Below, piece after piece: positions 1 to 7,045 of a DNA stretch of 9,086 nt. Under the pieces are notes generated by a model. That model was not told the DNA's origin. It searched no databases and worked only from the letters and a program-made list of their open reading frames with translations. The first letter of the stretch is position 1. Each line of letters opens with the position of its first letter. This stretch comes from Legionellales bacterium. Its GTDB lineage: Bacteria > Pseudomonadota > Gammaproteobacteria > Eutrophobiales > Eutrophobiaceae. The position numbers and the translations under genes were made by a program. The stretch covers positions 1-9,086 of the forward strand of contig PBJS01000004.1 of assembly GCA_002721165.1 (NCBI GenBank), in the 5' to 3' direction.

Positions 1-2
1 AA

Positions 3-1022
3 AAATTAGCTGACGCGGGTGTCATTTTTTGTTCCTTTTCAGAAGCTGTTAAAGAACACTCCGAAATTGTAAAACAATATCTCGGCTCCGTTGTACCTGC
101 AGCTGATAACTTTTTTGCTGCACTGAATTCTGCTGTATTTACAGATGGTTCATTTTGCTACATCCCAAAAGGTGTCCGCTGTCCAATGGAGTTATCCACC
201 TACTTTAGAATTAACGCATCAAACACGGGACAATTTGAACGTACCTTAATCATTGCTGATGAAGAGAGTCATGTTAGTTATCTAGAAGGGTGTACGGCAC
301 CAATGAGAGATGAAAATCAATTGCATGCCGCTGTTGTTGAGTTAGTTGCCTTGAAAGATGCAGAGATCAAATATTCCACTGTCCAGAACTGGTACCCGGG
401 TGATGAAAATGGTGTTGGTGGTATCTATAACTTCGTAACCAAACGAGGAGACTGCAGAGGGGACAACTCAAAAATTTCCTGGACACAAGTTGAGACCGGG
501 TCTGCAATTACTTGGAAATACCCAAGCTGTCTTCTAAAGGGTAATAATTCGATTGGTGAATTCTATTCAGTTGCAGTCACGAATAATTACCAACAGGCCG
601 ATACCGGAACCAAAATGATTCATATTGGGAATAATACAAGTAGCACAATCATTTCAAAAGGCATCTCGGCAAGACATGCACAAAATGCATATCGTGGTTT
701 GGTTAAGATTAGTAAAAATGCAAATGGCGCAAGGAATTACTCTCAATGCGACTCTCTACTAATGGGCGATCAATGCGGTGCCCATACCTTTCCATATATT
801 GAGACCAAAAATTCAACTGCACAAGTTGAGCATGAAGCGACAACATCAAAAATAAGTGATGACCAACTTTTCTATTGTCTGCAACGCGGAATTTCAGAAG
901 AAGATGCAGTAAACATGATTGTTAATGGTTTTTGTAAAGAAGTATTTAAGGAACTACCGATGGAATTTGCTGTTGAAGCACAAAAATTATTAGGTGTAAC
1001 GCTCGAAGGTGCCGTTGGCTAA
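3..1022 (+). CDS. sufB: SufB, Fe-S cluster scaffold subunit (5' partial)
   Basis: SufB is the scaffold of the cytosolic SufBC2D complex, on which Fe-S clusters are built from sulfur delivered by SufS and its partner. The reading frame is open from the window edge (position 3), so the ATG at 186 is internal and not the start; the codons before it already read as SufB (DNFFAALNSAVF, then YIPKGVRCPMELSTYFRIN). The visible 339 residues correspond to about residue 157 onward of the 495-residue E. coli protein, so roughly a third is missing to the left. The proposed sulfur-accepting cysteine (E. coli Cys405) is in SQCDSLL, codon 747-749, and the His433/Glu434 pair is in VEHEATTS, near 831-836. The C-terminal block FYCLQRGISEEDA is typical. 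No intein is present in the visible part. It is the first visible gene of the suf operon; sufC follows after 22 bp with an AGGA ribosome site at 1032-1035. Family assignment is very secure. Confidence 0.97.
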   Translation, partial: KLADAGVIFCSFSEAVKEHSEIVKQYLGSVVPAADNFFAALNSAVFTDGSFCYIPKGVRCPMELSTYFRINASNTGQFERTLIIADEESHVSYLEGCTAPMRDENQLHAAVVELVALKDAEIKYSTVQNWYPGDENGVGGIYNFVTKRGDCRGDNSKISWTQVETGSAITWKYPSCLLKGNNSIGEFYSVAVTNNYQQADTGTKMIHIGNNTSSTIISKGISARHAQNAYRGLVKISKNANGARNYSQCDSLLMGDQCGAHTFPYIETKNSTAQVEHEATTSKISDDQLFYCLQRGISEEDAVNMIVNGFCKEVFKELPMEFAVEAQKLLGVTLEGAVG

Positions 1023-1044
1023 ATAATACTTAGGAAATTAAAGA

Positions 1045-1782
1045 ATGTTAAATATAAAAGATTTGTACACCGCTGTTGAAAATAAAAAAATACTCGAGGG
1101 ATTGAGCCTGAATGTTAAGGCAGGTGAAGTGCATGCGATTATGGGGCCAAATGGTTCTGGTAAAAGTACGCTAGCAAATATCCTAGCAGGTAAAGACGGA
1201 TATCAAGTTACCAAGGGTAGTGTTTTATATGAAGATAAAAACTTACTTGAGCTATCACCAGAAGAACGTGCGCGCAAAGGTGTGTTTCTTGCCTTTCAGT
1301 ATCCAGTAGAAATTCCGGGCGTGAATAATATTTACTTATTGAAGGCTGCCTTAAATGCGATCAGAAAACATAAAGGCGAGCCTGAATTAGATGCAATGGA
1401 ATTTATGAGTTTAGTTAAAGAAAAAATGAAGCTAGTTCAAATGAATGAAGATCTACTAACCAGATCGGTCAATGAAGGATTTTCCGGTGGTGAAAAAAAA
1501 CGTAATGAAGTCTTTCAAATGGCAATACTTGAACCGAAGCTCGCAATTCTCGATGAGACAGACTCAGGACTTGATATCGATGCATTAAGAATTGTTGCCG
1601 AAGGTGTGAATAGTTTAAGAAACAAGGAACGTGCTTTTATCCTAGTAACACATTATCAGCGTTTACTTAATTATATAAAACCCGACTATGTTCATGTTCT
1701 GGGTAAAGGAAAAATTATTAAATCTGGTGGTCCAGAGCTTGCATTGGAACTTGAAGAAAAGGGTTACGACTGGATTAATTAG
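1045..1782 (+). CDS. sufC: SufC, ATPase of the SufBCD complex
   Basis: SufC is a soluble ABC-type ATPase whose ATP-driven dimerisation reshapes SufB and SufD during cluster assembly; it is not a transporter. The 245 residues match the usual length (about 248). Visible motifs are Walker A GPNGSGKS at 34-41, a Q-loop FQYP around Gln85, the signature FSGGEKKRNE from 146, Walker B LAILDE at 166-171, the D-loop SGLD at 174-177, and the switch His203 in THYQR. Lys152 and Glu171, important in the E. coli protein, occur at the same numbers. The phrase FSGGEKKRNE followed by ETDSGLDIDAL separates SufC from other ABC ATPases. The ATG is preceded by AGGA nine bases upstream. There are no transmembrane segments. 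The gene lies between sufB (22-bp gap) and sufD (10-bp gap), clearly in one transcript. Confidence 0.98.
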   Translation: MLNIKDLYTAVENKKILEGLSLNVKAGEVHAIMGPNGSGKSTLANILAGKDGYQVTKGSVLYEDKNLLELSPEERARKGVFLAFQYPVEIPGVNNIYLLKAALNAIRKHKGEPELDAMEFMSLVKEKMKLVQMNEDLLTRSVNEGFSGGEKKRNEVFQMAILEPKLAILDETDSGLDIDALRIVAEGVNSLRNKERAFILVTHYQRLLNYIKPDYVHVLGKGKIIKSGGPELALELEEKGYDWIN

Positions 1783-1792
1783 TAAAAAAATA

Positions 1793-3118
1793 ATGAAAGA
1801 CATAATTGAAAATTATTCTGCTGATTTTAAGCAGCTTCAAAATATTAACAAAAATGATTGGTTTGCCAAAGAACGCCAATCTGCGTTTGATATTTTCCAA
1901 AAAACCGGTTTTCCAACTACGAGAAATGAAAATTGGAAATATACTGATGTTAAACCTATTGCTAGAAACATATTCTCTAATATTTCTGAAAGTAATGTAA
2001 GAACAGATAATGGTGAAATAGATTCAGTTTTTTTTAAGGGCCTTGATTGCATCAATCTTGTTTTCATTAACGGTGCTTATTCTGAAGAATATTCAGATAT
2101 AAAAAATATTGCTGGCAAAGTTGTAGTAAAGAATATGGCAAGTGCATTGGTAAATGATAAGGAAATACTAAAAAAGCATCTGGCAAAGTCTACAGATAAA
2201 ACTTTAAGTTCTTTTACAGCGCTTAATACAGCATTCATTCAAGATGGAGCATATATCAACATCCCATCTAATATAAATATAGAAAAACCTATCAATATTA
2301 CTTACATATCAAAGGATAATACGGGTAAATTTGCAACACACCCAAGAAACCTAATTCTTATGGGTGAGAACTCCAAGGCAACGATAATCGAAAATTACGT
2401 CGGTAATGATGAAACTAATTATTTCACAAATAGTGTCACTGAAACGGTATTACTACAGGGTTCCTCGCTAAAGCACTATAAGATACAACAGGAAAGTGCT
2501 AATGCATTTCATATAGCCAGCTTAAACACATCCCAGAGTAAAGATAGTCGATTTGAGTCACACTCAATATCGATTGGTGGTGCTTTAGTTCGTAATAATA
2601 TTAATGCATCCCTGAATGCAGAAGGGGCAGAAATAATTATGAATGGTTTTTACATGACAGATAATACTCAACACGTTGATAATCATACCCGTGTCGATCA
2701 CCTGAAACCCCATACACAAAGCCATCAAAATTATCGAGGTGTGTTAAACGGTAAAAGCCGTGGTGTATTTAATGGAAAAGTTGTTGTGCATCCTCAGGCA
2801 CAAAAAATTGAAGCCTATCAAAATAATGCAAATCTTTTGTTGTCTGATGACTCAGAGATTGATACAAAACCAGAACTTGAAATTTATGCTGATGATGTGA
2901 AGTGTACACATGGAGCAACAGTTGGTCAGCTTGATGATGACATGTTGTTTTATCTTCGTTCACGTGCTGTTGATGAACAAACTGCGCGCAGTCTTTTAAC
3001 TTATGCCTTTGCAGATGAAATTATAAAAAATATCAATTTTCAGGCAATCGAAAATAAATTAGAAAATTTAATTATTAGTCGATTACCAGATTCATCTCTG
3101 ATACGTGAGTATGTTTAA
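1793..3118 (+). CDS. sufD: SufD, scaffold subunit of the SufBCD complex
   Basis: SufD is the paralogue of SufB that completes the SufBC2D scaffold and is needed for iron acquisition during cluster assembly. I place the start at the ATG at 1793, giving 441 residues (E. coli 423). The frame stays open back to 1688, but that part overlaps sufC and reads as nonsense, while MKDIIENYSADF leads directly into the SufD N-terminal helices. An early GFPTTRNENWKYTDVKP (about 39-55) matches the SufD 'E-WKYT' block. The beta-helix core holds HPRNLILMGENS (183-194), and the C-terminal block CTHGATVGQLDDD carries Cys371 and His373, the latter corresponding to the critical E. coli His360. FYLRSRAVDEQTAR follows, as in the family. 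No clear Shine-Dalgarno precedes the ATG (only A-rich sequence after the sufC stop), so translation may depend on ribosomes coming from sufC. Its stop overlaps the sufS start by one base. Confidence 0.95.
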   Translation: MKDIIENYSADFKQLQNINKNDWFAKERQSAFDIFQKTGFPTTRNENWKYTDVKPIARNIFSNISESNVRTDNGEIDSVFFKGLDCINLVFINGAYSEEYSDIKNIAGKVVVKNMASALVNDKEILKKHLAKSTDKTLSSFTALNTAFIQDGAYINIPSNINIEKPINITYISKDNTGKFATHPRNLILMGENSKATIIENYVGNDETNYFTNSVTETVLLQGSSLKHYKIQQESANAFHIASLNTSQSKDSRFESHSISIGGALVRNNINASLNAEGAEIIMNGFYMTDNTQHVDNHTRVDHLKPHTQSHQNYRGVLNGKSRGVFNGKVVVHPQAQKIEAYQNNANLLLSDDSEIDTKPELEIYADDVKCTHGATVGQLDDDMLFYLRSRAVDEQTARSLLTYAFADEIIKNINFQAIENKLENLIISRLPDSSLIREYV

Positions 3119-4380
3119 TGAATAAAAAAAGTAACATTGCGGAAATACAGAATCAAACTGAAGGTTTTGATGTAGAAAAAATTAGGGAAGACTTCCCGAT
3201 TCTACATCAAGAAGTCAATGGAAAGCCCTTAGTGTATCTAGATAATGCAGCAACATCACAAAAGCCAAAAAGTGTTATCGATTCGATTGAAAAATATTAC
3301 CGCGGATATAACTCTAATATACATCGCGGTGTCCATACGCTCAGTGAAAATGCTACAGAAGCTTATGAATCAGCACGCATCAAAGTTAGAGATTTTATTC
3401 ATGCAAATTCGACCAAAGAAATTGTTTTTGTTCGTGGCGCAACTGAAGCAATTAATTTAGTTGCACAAAGCTTTGGTCGAAATACATTAGGTAGTGAAGA
3501 CGAGATTATTATTACCGAACTAGAACATCATGCAAATATCGTTCCCTGGCAATTACTAAGTCAACAAACTGGCGCAAAACTAAAATATGTTCCAATCAAT
3601 GATAATGGGGAATTAGTCGAATCTGAATATAAAAAACTACTCAATGAAAAAACCCGTATTGTTGCTGTTGGGCATATATCAAATGCATTGGGGACAATTA
3701 ATCCAATAGAAAATATGATTAATTTGGCTCACGAATATGGTGCAAAAGTCTTAATTGACGGAGCTCAGGCAACATCTCATACATCGGTTGATGTTAAAAA
3801 ACTTGATTGTGATTTCTATGTTTTCTCAGGGCATAAACTATTTGGTCCCACTGGTATTGGAGTGCTTTATGGCAAAGAGGATTTGCTAGAAAAAATGCCG
3901 CCCTATCAAGGAGGCGGGGATATGATCAAAATGGTTACCATGAAAGAGACTCAATACAATGAACTTCCACATAAATTTGAGGCGGGAACACCGAACATAT
4001 CAGGTGTAATTGGACTTGGTGCGGCAATTGACTACGTCAATAAAATTGGTCTTGAAAATATCGGAAATCACGAAAAGCAGTTACTAGATTACGCTAACCA
4101 AATGGCATCGGAAATAACCGGATTAAAGTTTATAGGAACAGCAAAAAATAAAACGAGCATTCTGTCCTTTACGCTTGATGGTATTCATCCTCATGATGTT
4201 GGAACAATACTTAATAATGAGGGGATTGCGATAAGAACCGGTCACCATTGTGCAATGCCTGTCATGGAGTATTTTCAAATACCGGCCACAAGCAGAGCTT
4301 CTTTTTCATTTTATAATACTCATGCTGAAGTTGATGTTCTAATTGAAGGAATTAATAAATGTAGTAAGGTTTTTAACTAA
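3118..4380 (+). CDS. sufS: SufS, group II cysteine desulfurase
   Basis: SufS is a PLP-dependent enzyme that removes sulfur from L-cysteine, giving alanine and a persulfide on its active-site cysteine for Fe-S cluster assembly. The 420 residues cover the whole class V aminotransferase fold. Visible features are the N-terminal VYLDNAATSQKP (39-50), ELEHHAN (134-140) with the PLP-stacking histidine, Asp214 in LIDGAQ, the PLP-binding Lys240 in SGHKLFGPTG, and the catalytic Cys378 in RTGHHCAMP. The short loop before that Cys marks group II rather than the IscS/NifS group. The stretch between GGG (265-267) and FEAGTP is 19 residues, which by my recollection matches B. subtilis SufS rather than the slightly longer E. 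coli form; this fits the SufU gene next door. About 15 extra residues precede the usual start. It overlaps sufD and sufU by one base at each end (TAATG), suggesting coupled translation. Confidence 0.97.
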   Translation: MNKKSNIAEIQNQTEGFDVEKIREDFPILHQEVNGKPLVYLDNAATSQKPKSVIDSIEKYYRGYNSNIHRGVHTLSENATEAYESARIKVRDFIHANSTKEIVFVRGATEAINLVAQSFGRNTLGSEDEIIITELEHHANIVPWQLLSQQTGAKLKYVPINDNGELVESEYKKLLNEKTRIVAVGHISNALGTINPIENMINLAHEYGAKVLIDGAQATSHTSVDVKKLDCDFYVFSGHKLFGPTGIGVLYGKEDLLEKMPPYQGGGDMIKMVTMKETQYNELPHKFEAGTPNISGVIGLGAAIDYVNKIGLENIGNHEKQLLDYANQMASEITGLKFIGTAKNKTSILSFTLDGIHPHDVGTILNNEGIAIRTGHHCAMPVMEYFQIPATSRASFSFYNTHAEVDVLIEGINKCSKVFN

Positions 4381-4826
4381 TGTTTGATATTAAAGATCTC
4401 TACCAGGAAATTATTGTTGATCATAACCGTAATCCTCGTAATTTTGGAATAATCGATAACGCTGACAAAATTATAGAAGGATTCAATCCCCTTTGTGGAG
4501 ACAAACTTAAACTGTATTTAAAAACTGAAGGACAAAATATAGCTGATATTTCTTTTGATGGATCAGGTTGTGCTATTTCAGTTGCATCAGCATCGTTAAT
4601 GACAGATGCAATGAAAGGAAAATCTATCAATGATGCCGAACTACTTTTTAACAGCTTTCATAATTTAATTACAAATGAAAACGGTGCAGATGAAAAAAGT
4701 CTTGGCAAGCTAGCTGTCCTCGCTGGTGTTAAAGATTTTCCAGCTAGAGTGAAGTGTGCAACATTATGTTGGCATACATTACATTCAGCAATAACGGGTG
4801 ATAAGGAAACAGTGAGTACAGAATAG
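4380..4826 (+). CDS. sufU: SufU, zinc-dependent sulfur-transfer protein of the SUF system
   Basis: SufU is an IscU-fold protein that, in Bacillus subtilis, uses a bound zinc to accept sulfur from SufS, taking the part SufE plays in E. coli. At 148 residues it has the SufU layout: ligands Cys39 and Asp41 in NPLCGD, Cys64 in GSGCAISVASAS, and Cys126 in RVKCATLCWHTL. Compared with IscU it has the extra segment between the second and third cysteines (about 90-118) and lacks the IscU LPPVK-type motif. This makes a zinc-type transfer role more likely than a scaffold role, although older annotations would call it a 'NifU-like' or 'IscU-like' protein. Cys130 is an additional cysteine beside the third ligand. 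The start overlaps the sufS stop (TAATG), consistent with matched production of the two partners. The function is known from Firmicutes and inferred here. Confidence 0.94.
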   Translation: MFDIKDLYQEIIVDHNRNPRNFGIIDNADKIIEGFNPLCGDKLKLYLKTEGQNIADISFDGSGCAISVASASLMTDAMKGKSINDAELLFNSFHNLITNENGADEKSLGKLAVLAGVKDFPARVKCATLCWHTLHSAITGDKETVSTE

Positions 4827-4835
4827 GATCAAGTT

Positions 4836-5387
4836 ATGGATGAAAATAAACCCATAGTATTAAATCGTGATTGCGATGCCGTCTTAATCCCTGTCGGGAC
4901 ACCTCTTAGTTTAACCGAAGGAACTACCGTATTAATAACGCAAGCTCTTGGCGGAAGTTATACAGTGAATGTTAATGGGAACCTTGCCCGTATTGACGCT
5001 AAAAATGCAGATGCTTTAGGTTTTCATGTTGCTAAAGAAAGTAGCACAAAAAAGGAAATTACAGGAGATGGAACAGTCAATGAGCAACTAGTTTGGGAAC
5101 AATTAAGCACATGTTTCGATCCAGAAATTCCAATAAATATCGTTGAATTAGGTCTGGTATATGAATGCAGTATTACGCCACTAGGCGCAGATGGTAATCA
5201 AGTTGATATAACAATGACACTGACATCGCCAGGTTGTGGAATGGGTGATTATCTTGCAGATGATGTACGTACAAAAATATTAGCTTTGCCAAATGTCACA
5301 GAAGTCAACGTTAACCTCACTTTCGAGCCTCCTTGGAACTATGACATGATGTCAGAGGCAGCAAAACTTGAAACAGGAATGTTTTAA
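4836..5387 (+). CDS. sufT: SufT, DUF59/MIP18-family Fe-S maturation factor
   Basis: SufT belongs to the MIP18 (DUF59) family, whose members help deliver Fe-S clusters to target enzymes; the exact role in Gammaproteobacteria is not settled. The 183-residue protein has two parts. The N-terminal part (about 1-65) carries LNRDCDAVLIPVG and an LGGSYTV block typical of the long SufT form. The DUF59 domain (about 83-170) carries DPEIPINIVELGLVY (95-109) and TSPGCGMGDYL, with the conserved Cys134, then FEPPWNYDMM near the end. The ATG has an AGGA (4825-4828) that overlaps the sufU stop, and the gap between the genes is nine bases. It is the last gene of the suf operon in this window. No membrane segment or signal peptide is visible. 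Family call is firm; molecular function is inferred. Confidence 0.94.
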   Translation: MDENKPIVLNRDCDAVLIPVGTPLSLTEGTTVLITQALGGSYTVNVNGNLARIDAKNADALGFHVAKESSTKKEITGDGTVNEQLVWEQLSTCFDPEIPINIVELGLVYECSITPLGADGNQVDITMTLTSPGCGMGDYLADDVRTKILALPNVTEVNVNLTFEPPWNYDMMSEAAKLETGMF

Positions 5388-5399
5388 ATTGCTGTTTCA
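5369..5399 (+). terminator. Weak hairpin over the sufT stop codon, possible end of the suf transcript
   Basis: A perfect 8-bp inverted repeat (TGAAACAG at 5369-5376 and CTGTTTCA at 5392-5399) flanks a 15-base loop that contains the sufT TAA. It is the only stem I find between sufT and ndk. The stem is only 3/8 G+C and is not followed by a T run, so it is a poor match to an intrinsic terminator. It could be a 3'-end stabilising stem, or chance. Confidence 0.2.
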
Positions 5400-5425
5400 T
5401 ATAGAAAAATGATCGCATTGATAAT

Positions 5426-5454
5426 TTCACCTAGGGCAGTTGAAGTCGTATAAT
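5426..5454 (+). promoter_or_regulatory. Sigma-70-like promoter for ndk and downstream genes
   Basis: A perfect -10 hexamer TATAAT lies at 5449-5454, with TTCACC at 5426-5431 (four of six matches to TTGACA) as -35 and a 17-bp spacer. Transcription would start near 5460-5462, giving a leader of about 36 bases before the GTG of ndk. Its place in the only sizeable gap (5388-5497) between two closely packed gene groups supports it as a real start of transcription for ndk-rlmN-pilW. Predicted from sequence only. Confidence 0.65.
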
Positions 5455-5484
5455 CCTCCTGCAATTAACTGGATTTAGCTGGGT

Positions 5485-5490
5485 TAGGAG
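5485..5490 (+). promoter_or_regulatory. Ribosome binding site fixing the GTG start of ndk
   Basis: TAGGAG lies seven bases before the GTG at 5498. Together with the standard Ndk N-terminus (MALEKTL...IIKPDA) that begins at this codon, it supports the GTG start. The leader shows no in-frame ATG better placed. Confidence 0.75.
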
Positions 5491-5497
5491 ACCAAAC

Positions 5498-5941
5498 GTG
5501 GCGCTTGAGAAAACACTTGGAATAATTAAACCCGATGCTGTTGCCAAAAAGTGTATAGGGAAAATATTAGCCCATGTAGAAGAGAATGGTCTTTACATTA
5601 TTGCATGTAAAATGACTCATTTATCTAAAGAAGATGCAGAGGAATTTTACAACGAGCATGTAGGACAATCTTTTTATGCGCCCCTAGTTAATTATATGAC
5701 TTCGGGACCAATCATTATTCAGGTATTTGAGGGTGAGAATGCAATTAAAACTCTCCGTAATATTATGGGATCAACAATACCGAACAAAGCAGATAGAGGA
5801 ACAATCCGTAATCTATATGGTAATCATAAACCAGTTAATGGCACTTATGAAAATGCTATTCATGGGTCAGATAGCAAAGAAAGTGCCGAAAGAGAGATTA
5901 GTTTTTTCTTCACTGATAATGAAATTAATAAATGGGCCTGA
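5498..5941 (+). CDS. ndk: Ndk, nucleoside diphosphate kinase
   Basis: Ndk moves the gamma phosphate between nucleoside triphosphates and diphosphates through a phospho-histidine, keeping NTP and dNTP pools balanced in the cytoplasm. The 147-residue protein starts at GTG, read as Met, with a good ribosome site. The expected residues are present: Lys11 in IIKPDA, Tyr51, Arg87, Thr93, Arg104 in GTIR, Asn119, and the phosphorylated His122 in the NAIHGSDS signature. The oddity is spacing: between Arg104 and Asn119 there are 14 residues, where the usual E. coli and human forms have nine, so about five residues are inserted in the loop NLYGNHKPVNGTYE next to the active site. All catalytic residues remain, so activity is expected. 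The gene heads a group with rlmN, pilW and rodZ, an order common in Gammaproteobacteria; rlmN follows after nine bases. Confidence 0.97.
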   Translation: MALEKTLGIIKPDAVAKKCIGKILAHVEENGLYIIACKMTHLSKEDAEEFYNEHVGQSFYAPLVNYMTSGPIIIQVFEGENAIKTLRNIMGSTIPNKADRGTIRNLYGNHKPVNGTYENAIHGSDSKESAEREISFFFTDNEINKWA

Positions 5942-5950
5942 TAAAAGAAT

Positions 5951-7045
5951 ATGACTGAGAAAATTAACTTACTAGACTATGATCGTGTGGGATTAGAATC
6001 TTATTTTTTAAAAATAGGAGAAAAATCTTTTCGCGCTCATCAATTACTAAAATGGATTTATCAGCATGGGGCAACAGATGTTGAATCGATGACCAATATT
6101 AGTAATGATTTACGTACCAGTTTAAAAGAAATTACGATGATAAAACTTCCTGAAATTGTCAGCGAAAAAAAATCAAAAGATGGTACAAGAAAATGGCTTA
6201 TCAAGGTTGATGAAAAAAATTTTATTGAGACTGTATTTATTCCTGAAAATAATAGAGGAACACTTTGCATTTCATCTCAAGTTGGATGTGCGCTAGATTG
6301 TAAATTCTGTTCAACAGCAAAACAAGGTTTCAGCCGCAACTTAAAAACAAGTGAAATAATTGGTCAAGTTTGGCTTGCTAATAACGTTCTTGGTAATTTC
6401 AAAAATAAAAAACGTATTATTACTAATATTGTTTTTATGGGTATGGGTGAACCATTACTTAATTATGATAATGTTTTGAAATCAATAAATCTAATGACAG
6501 ATGATTATACATTCGGTTTGTCTAAAAGACGTATTACAGTAAGTACTTCTGGCATTATTCCCGGGATTGATCGTCTTAAAAAAGATAATAAAGTAAGTCT
6601 TGCGATCTCATTACATGCAAGTAATGATGAATTACGAAATACCATTGTACCAATTAACCGCTCTTACCCATTAGTAGATTTGCTTTCTGCATGCAAGCGT
6701 TATACTGAAGGAAAAAATGATGACCCGATTACTATTGAGTATGTAATGCTTAGAGATATAAATGACAGTCTCAAAGATGCACATAATCTTGCTAAGTGTT
6801 TGAATGGTATTCCTTCAAAAGTTAATTTAATACCCTTCAATAAATTTCCAGATACACATTTTTCAAATTCGAATTATGGCACAATAAACGCGTTCAGGGA
6901 TGTGCTGATTAAATCAGGTATATTCACAATTACCCGCAAAACACGGGGAGATGACATTGATGCAGCGTGTGGTCAACTTGTTGGAAAATTTATTGCTAAA
7001 TCTGCGAAACACCAAAAAATTACCGTGGGGTTAACACAATGCTAA
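5951..7045 (+). CDS. rlmN: RlmN, dual-specificity 23S rRNA (A2503-C2) / tRNA (A37-C2) methyltransferase
   Basis: RlmN is a radical-SAM enzyme that methylates C2 of adenine 2503 in 23S rRNA and of adenine 37 in some tRNAs, supporting translation accuracy. The 364-residue protein has an N-terminal RNA-binding region (about 1-95), then a radical-SAM barrel. The [4Fe-4S] cluster motif is CALDCKFC (Cys113, Cys117, Cys120), with GMGEP at 164-168 for SAM binding. The methyl-carrying Cys340 sits in GDDIDAACGQL and matches E. coli Cys355; Cys106 matches E. coli Cys118. These separate RlmN from unrelated radical-SAM enzymes. The Cfr resistance enzyme is a close relative, but the ndk-rlmN-pilW-rodZ context favours the housekeeping form. 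As a 4Fe-4S enzyme it is a plausible client of the SUF genes upstream. Only a weak A/G-rich stretch precedes the ATG, so coupling with ndk is likely. Its end overlaps pilW by seven bases. Confidence 0.97.
   Translation: MTEKINLLDYDRVGLESYFLKIGEKSFRAHQLLKWIYQHGATDVESMTNISNDLRTSLKEITMIKLPEIVSEKKSKDGTRKWLIKVDEKNFIETVFIPENNRGTLCISSQVGCALDCKFCSTAKQGFSRNLKTSEIIGQVWLANNVLGNFKNKKRIITNIVFMGMGEPLLNYDNVLKSINLMTDDYTFGLSKRRITVSTSGIIPGIDRLKKDNKVSLAISLHASNDELRNTIVPINRSYPLVDLLSACKRYTEGKNDDPITIEYVMLRDINDSLKDAHNLAKCLNGIPSKVNLIPFNKFPDTHFSNSNYGTINAFRDVLIKSGIFTITRKTRGDDIDAACGQLVGKFIAKSAKHQKITVGLTQC

Noticed and set aside
186..188. ATG at 186 as the start of sufB
   Set aside because: Upstream codons from position 3 already read as conserved SufB sequence, so the gene simply enters from the left edge.
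1688..1792. Upstream extension of the sufD frame inside sufC
   Set aside because: The added 35 residues overlap sufC in another frame and do not resemble the SufD N-terminus; the ATG at 1793 leads straight into SufD-like sequence.
1837..2067. Open frames on the minus strand, here and at 2769-2963, 4421-4630, 6061-6270 and 7749-7988
   Set aside because: All lie inside well-supported + strand genes, have no ribosome site or family resemblance, and look like shadows of the coding strand.
5455..5490. CTCCT at 5456-5460 could pair with AGGAG at 5486-5490 and hide the ndk ribosome site
   Set aside because: The predicted transcription start is near 5460-5462, so most of the CTCCT would not be in the RNA. 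The stem is only five base pairs with a 25-base loop.
5951..7045. rlmN as a Cfr-type antibiotic resistance methyltransferase
   Set aside because: The housekeeping gene order and the overall match to RlmN favour the standard enzyme; nothing mobile is nearby.
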